Of a stretch of 8,205 nucleotides of DNA, positions 1 through 5,198 are shown piece after piece. The position numbers and the translations under genes are program-made. Position 1 is the stretch's first letter; each line of letters begins with the position of its first letter. Origin of the DNA: Prevotellaceae bacterium UBA711 (GTDB lineage Bacteria; Bacteroidota; Bacteroidia; Bacteroidales; Bacteroidaceae); assembly GCA_002297545.1 (NCBI GenBank), contig DBLZ01000050.1, forward strand, positions 1 through 8,205, given 5' to 3'. Below the pieces are notes generated by a model, which was not told the origin of the DNA, ran no database searches, and was given only the letters and a program-made list of their open reading frames with translations.

Positions 1-1
1 G

Positions 2-733
2 CACGACCCCAAGAGCGGCGAGGTGAGCAGTGGTTACCGTGAGAAGGGCTACCTGCCGGAGGCCGTGCTGAACTTCCTGGCCCTGTTGGGCTGGAACCCC
101 GGTGAGGAGGGCTCTGAGATGATGTCCCTGGACGAGATGGTGGGCTTGTTCGACCTGAGCAAGTGCTCCAAGAACGGTGCCAAGTTCGACTATGTCAAAG
201 CCGCATGGTTCAACCATCAGTATATGATACGCCGCGAGGACATAGAGTGGGCGCCTGAGTTTGGCAAGGTCTTGGCCGCACATGGCATTACCGCTACACC
301 GGAGCAGATGGCCGAGGTGGTGCGCATGATGAAGATGAAGGTGGTGGAGTACACCGACGGACAGGGCAACAAGAAGAAGCGCAACATCAGTTTCCCTTCC
401 GACCTGTGGCCTCTGACCAAGTTCTTTTTTGTGGCTCCGGCCGGGTTCAATCGCGAGGACAAGTTCGTACGCAAGAACTGGCAGGAGGGCAGTACGGCCT
501 CCGAGATGCAGAGCTTTGCCGCTGTCCTGGAAACCGTGACCGACTGGACGGCAGAAGGTATCAAGGCCGTGTGCGATCCATGGGTGACCGAGAACCAGCT
601 GAAGCCTTGGAACGCATGGCGCGTATGCCTGGTGGGCGAGGGACAAGGTCCCGACATGTATGAACTGGCAGCCTTCTTGGGCAAGGACGAGACCCTGCGC
701 CGCATGCGCTTTGCCATAGAGACTTTGGCTTGA
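2..733 (+). CDS. gltX: Glutamyl-tRNA synthetase, C-terminal part (5' end outside window)
   Basis: Cytosolic class I aminoacyl-tRNA synthetase that charges tRNA-Glu with glutamate. Only the last 243 or so residues are present; the Rossmann catalytic core lies upstream of the window. The open frame runs from base 2, and the residues before the GTG at 23 (HDPKSGE, then VSSGYREKGY) match the family sequence that follows the KMSKS-type loop, so that GTG is not a start. Visible hallmarks are GYLPEAVLNFLALLGWNPG, then SLDEMVGLFDLSKCSKNGAKFDYVK-type sequence, which begins the stem-contact and anticodon-binding region. The rest is helical and ends in a region (SEMQSFAAVLE, then WTAEGIKAV) usual for bacterial GltX C-termini, followed by a TGA stop at 731-733. 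No frameshift is seen. A GC-rich hairpin follows. The assignment is very secure; only the missing 5' end limits it. Confidence 0.95.
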   Translation, partial: HDPKSGEVSSGYREKGYLPEAVLNFLALLGWNPGEEGSEMMSLDEMVGLFDLSKCSKNGAKFDYVKAAWFNHQYMIRREDIEWAPEFGKVLAAHGITATPEQMAEVVRMMKMKVVEYTDGQGNKKKRNISFPSDLWPLTKFFFVAPAGFNREDKFVRKNWQEGSTASEMQSFAAVLETVTDWTAEGIKAVCDPWVTENQLKPWNAWRVCLVGEGQGPDMYELAAFLGKDETLRRMRFAIETLA

Positions 734-746
734 CTATTATACGTAT

Positions 747-768
747 GGGGGCATGACACCGTGCCCCC
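747..768 (+). terminator. GC-rich hairpin after gltX, possible terminator
   Basis: GGGGGCATG (747-755) pairs with CGTGCCCCC (760-768) around the loop ACAC, giving 9 base pairs with one wobble pair. It begins 13 bases after the gltX stop. No T-run follows, only a C-rich stretch and then TATACC, so intrinsic termination is uncertain. It could instead stabilise the gltX 3' end or only partly separate gltX from the next gene. Confidence 0.5.
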
Positions 769-775
769 CCTCCCT

Positions 776-799
776 ATACCTTATATATAATATAGAGAC
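776..799 (+). promoter_or_regulatory. A/T-rich translation initiation region of the carbonic anhydrase gene
   Basis: The bases just before the ATG at 800 are almost all A and T (TTATATATAATATAGAGAC) and contain no Shine-Dalgarno sequence. Bacteroidetes often start translation from such unstructured A/T-rich leaders, which supports ATG 800 as the start. The stretch contains TATAAT (786-791), but it has no TAnnTTTG element and lies too close to the start codon to be called a promoter. Confidence 0.45.
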
Positions 800-1378
800 A
801 TGGCTATCATAAAAACTCTCAAGGGCATGCCCGCTCCGCGCTTCGGCCGTCACTGCTACTTCTCCGAGGGAGCGGTAATTGCCGGTGACGTGCAGATGGG
901 CGACGACTGCACCGTGTGGTTCAATGCCGTGGTGCGCGGCGACGTTCACTTTATCCGCATAGGCAACCGCACCAACATTCAGGACAATGCCTGCCTGCAC
1001 ACACTCAACGGCAAGGCTCCCTGTATTTTGGGCGATGACGTTACCATAGGGCACTGCGTCACGCTGCACGGCTGCGAGGTGCAGGACGGTGCATTGGTGG
1101 GTATGGGTGCCACGGTGCTGGACCATGCCGTGGTGGGCAAGGGTGCCATAGTGGCCGCCGGTGCCCTGGTGCTGAGCAATACTGTCATAGGCGACGGCGA
1201 ACTGTGGGCCGGAGTTCCTGCCAAGTTCATCAAGAAGGTGGACCCCGAGCAGGCACAGGCCCTGAACAAGACCTATGCCAGCCATTACATAGAATACAGC
1301 GATTGGTACCGTCAGGCGGATGCCGACCCCGCGAACACGCAAATCGTAACCACTGGCGAGGAATATGTCAACAGATGA
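800..1378 (+). CDS. Gamma-class carbonic anhydrase-like hexapeptide repeat protein (CamH/YrdA type)
   Basis: A 192-residue left-handed beta-helix protein, expected to form a cytosolic trimer with a metal site at each subunit interface. The body (about 20-145) is built of hexapeptide repeats of the [LIV]-G-x-x type (e.g. VIAGDVQMGDD, VVGKGAIVAAGALVLSNTVIGDG), followed by a C-terminal helix (about 148-175). The three expected zinc ligands are visible: H67 (ACLHTLN), H85 (TIGH) and H90 (TLHGC). R47 and D49 of the FNAVVRGD motif and Q61 of NIQDN match the conserved trimer and active-site residues of the family. H67 and H85 are 18 residues apart, whereas archaeal Cam has 36 between its corresponding ligands, so the acidic loop with the proton-shuttle glutamate is absent, as in CamH/YrdA proteins. 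Reversible CO2 hydration is therefore plausible, but many of these proteins show little activity. Its end overlaps the next gene by 14 bases. Confidence 0.9.
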   Translation: MAIIKTLKGMPAPRFGRHCYFSEGAVIAGDVQMGDDCTVWFNAVVRGDVHFIRIGNRTNIQDNACLHTLNGKAPCILGDDVTIGHCVTLHGCEVQDGALVGMGATVLDHAVVGKGAIVAAGALVLSNTVIGDGELWAGVPAKFIKKVDPEQAQALNKTYASHYIEYSDWYRQADADPANTQIVTTGEEYVNR

Positions 1379-2975
1379 TAAGCTGCGCCTTGTGCGCGAA
1401 TGGCTCTCTGCCAAGCAACTGGATGCCCTGGTTGTCCCTACGGACGATCCGCACGGCTCGGAATATCCGGCCGAACATTGGCAGTGTCGCCGTTGGCTCA
1501 CAGGCTTTACCGGTAGTGCCGGCACGGCCGTGGTAACGGCCACAGAGGCATTTCTTTGGACAGATTCGCGTTATTGGCTTCAGGCCGAGGAACAGTTGGC
1601 AGGCACAGAGTTCCGTCTCATGCGCGAAGGCGAGGACATGGATGTGCAGACGTGGCTGGATGCCAACGCTGCCAACGTGCTGTGGAGCTACAACGAACCC
1701 TTCGATACCATTTGGAGCGACCGTCCTGCCCTGCCGATGACTCGTGCATGGGTTATGCCCGATGAGGTGGCCGGTGAACGTGCAGCGGATAAATTGAAAC
1801 GCCTTGTCCTTTATCTTATGGAGAAGGATCTGTCGGGTATCTTTGTTTCCGACCTTGCCGAAATAGCATGGCTTCTGAACATCCGCGGCAACGACATCGC
1901 CTATAATCCGTTCATCATCTCCTTCCTGTACGTCAGTGCCGACGGGGCGCATGTCATGTATGTGAATGAAGAACAGGTCGGGGGCATACGCGGGTACCTT
2001 TCTTCGCTGGGTATATCCGTGGAGCCTTATGATGAGAGCGTGGCGCAGTATTGCCACCGTACTCCTGTGGCAGCATGGAAGGCAGTGAAGAACCCCGTGG
2101 AGCAGGACGGTTTCCGTCGTGCCCACCTTCGCGATGGTGTGGCCATGGTGCGCTTCCTAATGCGATTGCAACAGGAGGTGGCACGTGGAAGCCATGTCAC
2201 GGAGATGTGGGTGGACCGCGAACTCACAGCCTTGCGTGCCGCACAGGAAGGTTTCCTCTCGCTCAGTTTCGAGACCATTGCAGGCTATGCTGAACATGGC
2301 GCAATAGTTCACTACGAGGCCACACCCGGGACAGATGCCGAGTTGCATGCCCATGGGCTCCTGCTGCTTGACAGCGGTGCCCACTACGACTGTGGCACCA
2401 CTGACATCACCCGCACCATCGCGCTTGGTGTTCCAACCGAAGAGGAAAAGTTCGTATATACTTTGGTGCTCAAAGGCCACCTGCAACTCCAGGCCATGCA
2501 CTTCCCCGAGGGGACTACGGGGCTGCAACTGGATACCGCCGCCCGCATGGCGATGTGGCGCGAGGGTTACGACTTCGGCCACGGCACAGGCCACGGGGTG
2601 GGGCATATTCTGGGTGTTCACGAGGGCCCAGTACAGATACGCAAGAACCATCGGGGAGACACAGTCTTGCCAGTGTGTGCAGGCCAGGTTATCACGGATG
2701 AGCCGGGAATATACGTGGCCGGCCGTTTCGGCGTGCGGATAGAGAACTGCCTGCTGTGCGTGCCATCGCGCACCACGGATTTCGGTCGTTTTCTTGCTTT
2801 TGAACCACTTACCATGTGTCCCTACGACCGCACCCTCATAGTACAGGAAATGCTCACCGCCGAGGAATTGTCCTGGCTCAATGCCTATCACAGGATGGTG
2901 TGTGACCGCCTCATGCCGCTACTTGCGGACGAGACGGAAAAAGCATGGCTCCGTGCGGCTACACGGCCGTTGTGA
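1365..2975 (+). CDS. Aminopeptidase P family protein (Xaa-Pro aminopeptidase, peptidase family M24)
   Basis: A 536-residue cytosolic metallopeptidase predicted to remove the N-terminal residue from peptides with proline at position 2. The layout is that of the three-domain, eukaryotic XPNPEP1-like form: creatinase-N-like domain (about 5-130), second N-like domain (about 135-245), 'pita-bread' M24 catalytic domain (about 255-465), and a C-terminal extension with FEPLT and LNAYHR (to 536). All five dinuclear metal ligands are present: D336 (LLLLDSG), D347 (TTDITRT), H410 (HGTGHGVGH), E446 (DEPGIY) and E460 (RIEN). The accessory histidines H317 (IVHYEA), H406 and H419 (VHEGP) are also intact, so it should be active. 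The ATG at 1365 lies 14 bases inside the preceding gene in another frame, consistent with translational coupling. The protein is somewhat shorter than the roughly 590-620 residues usual for three-domain members; the shortfall is in the N-terminal domains, not the active site. No signal peptide is seen. Confidence 0.94.
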   Translation: MSTDDKLRLVREWLSAKQLDALVVPTDDPHGSEYPAEHWQCRRWLTGFTGSAGTAVVTATEAFLWTDSRYWLQAEEQLAGTEFRLMREGEDMDVQTWLDANAANVLWSYNEPFDTIWSDRPALPMTRAWVMPDEVAGERAADKLKRLVLYLMEKDLSGIFVSDLAEIAWLLNIRGNDIAYNPFIISFLYVSADGAHVMYVNEEQVGGIRGYLSSLGISVEPYDESVAQYCHRTPVAAWKAVKNPVEQDGFRRAHLRDGVAMVRFLMRLQQEVARGSHVTEMWVDRELTALRAAQEGFLSLSFETIAGYAEHGAIVHYEATPGTDAELHAHGLLLLDSGAHYDCGTTDITRTIALGVPTEEEKFVYTLVLKGHLQLQAMHFPEGTTGLQLDTAARMAMWREGYDFGHGTGHGVGHILGVHEGPVQIRKNHRGDTVLPVCAGQVITDEPGIYVAGRFGVRIENCLLCVPSRTTDFGRFLAFEPLTMCPYDRTLIVQEMLTAEELSWLNAYHRMVCDRLMPLLADETEKAWLRAATRPL

Positions 2976-3037
2976 ATTGACTTTTGCAATACGGACGTGT
3001 CAAAAGCGGCCACCCTGCTAAAATAATGCCAATTATC

Positions 3038-3069
3038 TTGGCACAAGTGGTAAAAAAGCATTAACTTTG
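3038..3069 (+). promoter_or_regulatory. Bacteroidetes-type -33/-7 promoter for mdh
   Basis: TAACTTTG at 3062-3069 matches the Bacteroidetes -7 consensus TAnnTTTG exactly. TTG at 3038-3040 sits 21 bases upstream, in the range expected for the -33 element. Transcription would start near 3075, leaving a leader of about 150 nt before the mdh ATG. It is the only strong promoter seen upstream of mdh, in a stretch of about 250 bases without a gene. Confidence 0.7.
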
Positions 3070-3075
3070 TTTTGA

Positions 3076-3228
3076 GGAAATCGGCTGCGACATGTAATCC
3101 GGCCCATAGGCATGGCATAAACCTGCCCGCCGAGTGCAGGGGCGGCCGTCCTCTTCCCTATCCGATACTCCGGTTTGGCCGGAGCATGGTTGGCATGGCA
3201 ATTAGTCAAACACTTAAAATATACAATT
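3076..3228 (+). promoter_or_regulatory. mdh: Long mdh 5' leader with small hairpins and an A/T-rich start region
   Basis: About 150 nt from the inferred transcription start to the ATG. Inverted repeats seen are CTCCGG (3168-3173) with CCGGAG (3179-3184), a 6-bp stem with a 5-nt loop, and two competing possibilities: CCTGC (3122-3126) with GCAGG (3136-3140), or CCGCC (3127-3131) with GGCGG (3141-3145). A 9-base direct repeat GGCATGGCA occurs at 3109 and 3192. The last 28 bases or so are A/T-rich and unstructured, as expected for Bacteroidetes initiation. I recognise no known riboswitch class here. Confidence 0.35.
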
Positions 3229-4221
3229 ATGGCTTTTTTAACTGACGAGAAACTCCTTATTGTAGGTGCCGGTGGTATGATCGGCTCCAACATGGTACAG
3301 AGCGCCCTGATGCTCGGCCTCACCCCCAACATTTGTCTGTACGACATCTTCGAGCCCGGTGTGCACGGTGTGGCAGAAGAGATGGCTCATTGTGCTTTCC
3401 CCGGTGCCAACATCACCTGGACCACCAATCCCGAGGAGGCTTTTACAGGTGCCAAGTACATCGTGTCTTCTGGCGGTGCTCCACGTAAGGAGGGCATGAC
3501 CCGTGAGGATCTGCTCAAAGGCAACTGTAAGATTGCTGCCGAGTTTGGTGACTTCATCAAGAAGTACTGCCCGGATGTCAAGCACGTTGTCGTCATCTTC
3601 AACCCCGCTGATGTCACCGCCCTCACTGCCCTTATCCACTCAGGTCTGAAGCCCAACCAGCTCACTTCTTTGGCAGCATTGGACTCCACCCGTCTGCAGC
3701 AGGCTTTGGCCAACGAGTTTGGCGTGCAGCAGGACAAGGTTACCGGTGCGCACACCTATGGCGGTCACGGCGAACAGATGGCTGTATTCGCATCCCAGGT
3801 GAAGGTAGACGGCAAGCCCTTGGCAGAGATGGGGCTTTCCGAAGAGCGTTGGGCTGAAATCAAGCACAAGACAGTCCAGGGCGGTTCAAACATCATCAAG
3901 TTGCGTGGCCGCAGTTCATTCCAGAGCCCGGCTTACTGCTCTATCAAGATGATTGCCGCTGCCATGGGTGGCGAACCCTACACCTTGCCTGCCGGTTGCT
4001 ATGTCAACAATGAGGAACTGGGCTACAAGAACGTTATGATGGCCATGCCCACCACCATTGATGCCAGTGGCGTACACTACGTTGCACCTAAGGGTACCGC
4101 CGAGGAAATGGCTGCTCTCCAGGCTTCTGTTGAGCACTTGGGCAAGATGCGCGACGAGATCATCTCCCTGGGTATCATCCCCGCTGTAGAGGACTGGACC
4201 AAGGAGAATCCCAACCTCTGA
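3229..4221 (+). CDS. mdh: Malate dehydrogenase (NAD-dependent)
   Basis: Interconverts malate and oxaloacetate with NAD(H) in the cytosol; in anaerobic Bacteroidales it mainly feeds the reductive branch toward fumarate and succinate. The 330-residue length fits the lactate/malate dehydrogenase superfamily. The N-terminal Rossmann fold carries the glycine-rich loop GAGGMIGS (13-20), and D39 (CLYDIF) is placed to bind the NAD ribose. Substrate-binding arginines fit R86 and R92 (GGAPRKEGMTR); N125 lies in IFNPAD; D152 and R155 lie in LDSTR; the catalytic histidine is H180 in YGGHGEQM. The C-terminus ends IIPAVEDWTKENPNL, typical of Bacteroides Mdh. I chose ATG 3229 because the protein then begins MAFLTDEKLLIVGAGG, like its relatives, and an A/T-rich region precedes it; the frame stays open upstream to a TTG at 3175, but those 18 codons have no family resemblance. 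The gene is monocistronic by context: own promoter upstream, strong hairpin downstream. Confidence 0.97.
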   Translation: MAFLTDEKLLIVGAGGMIGSNMVQSALMLGLTPNICLYDIFEPGVHGVAEEMAHCAFPGANITWTTNPEEAFTGAKYIVSSGGAPRKEGMTREDLLKGNCKIAAEFGDFIKKYCPDVKHVVVIFNPADVTALTALIHSGLKPNQLTSLAALDSTRLQQALANEFGVQQDKVTGAHTYGGHGEQMAVFASQVKVDGKPLAEMGLSEERWAEIKHKTVQGGSNIIKLRGRSSFQSPAYCSIKMIAAAMGGEPYTLPAGCYVNNEELGYKNVMMAMPTTIDASGVHYVAPKGTAEEMAALQASVEHLGKMRDEIISLGIIPAVEDWTKENPNL

Positions 4222-4240
4222 TAGAGTAAACCGTTATAGA

Positions 4241-4282
4241 GAATACGCGCCCTTGAATTTGTGAATTCGAGGGCGCGTATTC
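4241..4282 (+). terminator. Strong hairpin after mdh, probable terminator
   Basis: A near-perfect inverted repeat begins 19 bases after the mdh stop. Bases 4241-4259 pair with 4264-4282 (core GAATACGCGCCCT / AGGGCGCGTATTC), giving 19 pairs with one G-T wobble and a 4-nt loop TGTG. Beyond an internal loop, CCGT (4231-4234) can add 4 pairs with ACGG (4285-4288). There is no T-run on either side, so a classical rho-independent mechanism is not proven. Strength and position still suggest that it ends or stabilises the mdh transcript. Confidence 0.75.
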
Positions 4283-4319
4283 ATACGGTGACGATAGTAG
4301 GCGTACTGCCTCCGTGTGT

Positions 4320-4377
4320 GCCGATGAATGGTGTCGGCTATGGCGAGTCTCAAATGTCGGACTGCCTGTAGATAGCC
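4320..4377 (+). promoter_or_regulatory. Foldable leader just upstream of the ZIP transporter gene
   Basis: GGCTAT (4336-4341) pairs with ATAGCC (4372-4377). Within it GGC (4342-4344) pairs with GCC (4364-4366) and AGTCT (4346-4350) with GGACT (4359-4363) around an 8-nt loop, giving 14 pairs that end 9 bases before the ATG. TCGGC (4334-4338), sharing three bases with this stem, can instead pair with GCCGA (4320-4324). The two folds exclude each other, as in regulatory leaders, but it matches no metal riboswitch class I know and could be chance. No TAnnTTTG element was found between the mdh hairpin and this gene. Confidence 0.3.
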
Positions 4378-4386
4378 TTATAATCA

Positions 4387-5175
4387 ATGCCCAATATGAC
4401 TATATTTCAACAAATGCTCCTGTGTGCCTGCGGTCTCGGACTTGCATCGCTGCTTGGTTCTACGATAGGCCTGATTGTGAGAAAGGTTCCACATCGTTGG
4501 AACGATACATTCCTGGGCTTTTGCGCCGGGATGATGCTTACGGCCTCGTTGGTGTGTCTGATAATTCCAGCAGTGGAAATGGCAGGGCGTGGTGGATGGT
4601 GGCAACCGTTGCTGGGAGTGGTCCTCGGCGTACTCCTCGTTTCCCTGCTCGACAGAATCACTCCGCACTTGCATCATCTTACCGGCCTTGACCGCGATAC
4701 CTGCGACGAAGAACAGCATGGGTTCGATAGCAGAAGTATTGACAGTGTTCTGCTGTTTGTGATAGCCATTGCCATACACAAATTCCCGGAGGGGCTGGCT
4801 ACCGGTGTGGTCTTCGACGGGAGCGACATGGGCAATGCCTATACCGTGGCCATAACCATAGCTGTGCAGAACATTCCGGAGGGCATGGTCGTGGTCACCC
4901 CGTTGCTGATGATAGGAGTAAGTTATCCGAGAGTGGTCGCGGTAGGCATAGCGGTGGCACTGATGGAGATAGTGGGAGTATTGCTGGGATATTTTATTGG
5001 CGACATATCGTCGGCGTTCCTTCCCCTCATGACAGCTATAGCCGGTGGTGCGATGCTTTATGTAATCAGTGATGAGATGATACCGGAAACGCACAGTCAT
5101 GGTTTTGAGAAACCTGCCACGTACGCCCTCGTTGCCGGAGTTATGTGCATGTTGTATATCCAGATGCTTGTGTAG
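4387..5175 (+). CDS. ZIP family divalent metal transporter (GufA/ZupT-like)
   Basis: An inner-membrane protein of 262 residues predicted to import divalent metals such as Zn2+, Fe2+ or Mn2+ into the cytoplasm. Eight hydrophobic segments are visible at about 6-31, 42-62, 72-89, 118-143, 151-175, 181-204, 208-230 and 242-262, the standard ZIP count. The binuclear metal-site motifs are clear: HKFPEG (131-136) in helix 4 and QNIPEG (161-166) in helix 5, with E193 (LMEIVG) in helix 6 and the acidic/histidine end of helix 7 (SDEMIPETHSH, 228-238). The loop between helices 3 and 4, often histidine-rich, has HLHHLTGLDRDTCDEEQHG. Metal specificity cannot be read from the sequence. ATG 4387 is the likely start; ATG 4396 three codons later is possible. 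A leader hairpin precedes it, and the TPR regulator gene starts 23 bases after its stop, so the two are probably co-transcribed. Confidence 0.93.
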   Translation: MPNMTIFQQMLLCACGLGLASLLGSTIGLIVRKVPHRWNDTFLGFCAGMMLTASLVCLIIPAVEMAGRGGWWQPLLGVVLGVLLVSLLDRITPHLHHLTGLDRDTCDEEQHGFDSRSIDSVLLFVIAIAIHKFPEGLATGVVFDGSDMGNAYTVAITIAVQNIPEGMVVVTPLLMIGVSYPRVVAVGIAVALMEIVGVLLGYFIGDISSAFLPLMTAIAGGAMLYVISDEMIPETHSHGFEKPATYALVAGVMCMLYIQMLV

Positions 5176-5198
5176 TAGGCTGTTATCTATGTGGCAGT

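Noticed and set aside
786..791. TATAAT as a sigma-70-type -10 box before the carbonic anhydrase gene
   Set aside because: Bacteroidetes use TAnnTTTG, and this site lies only 8 bases before the start codon; it is better explained as an A/T-rich initiation region.
737..1543. Long antisense open frame (268 codons) across the carbonic anhydrase gene, and similar ones at 1368-2126, 2157-2891 and 5187-6020 on the - strand
   Set aside because: They mirror strongly coding, GC-rich + strand genes with recognised families; their translations have no family features and no promoter or leader of their own.
2977..3006. Inverted repeats TTGAC/GTCAA and CTTTTG/CAAAAG after the aminopeptidase stop, as a terminator
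   Set aside because: The stems are 5-6 A/T-rich pairs with long loops and no T-run; too weak to call.
3122..3145. Possible H-type pseudoknot in the mdh leader (CCTGC/GCAGG interleaved with CCGCC/GGCGG)
   Set aside because: The crossing loops would have zero length, so both stems cannot form together; at most they are alternative hairpins in GC-rich sequence.
3109..3200. 9-base direct repeat GGCATGGCA (3109 and 3192) in the mdh leader
   Set aside because: Two short copies 83 bases apart with no further matching flank are easily expected by chance.
3175..3228. TTG-initiated N-terminal extension of malate dehydrogenase
   Set aside because: The 18 extra residues do not resemble the family, part of the stretch forms a leader hairpin, and ATG 3229 has the expected A/T-rich region and the conserved N-terminus.
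4254..4261. TGAATTTG as a possible -7 element for the ZIP gene
   Set aside because: It breaks the conserved A of TAnnTTTG, lies inside the mdh hairpin and loop, and has no -33 partner.
5145..5198. GTG-initiated extension of the TPR regulator overlapping the ZIP gene
   Set aside because: It would bury the signal peptide behind 18 unrelated residues; ATG 5199 gives a textbook lipoprotein signal.
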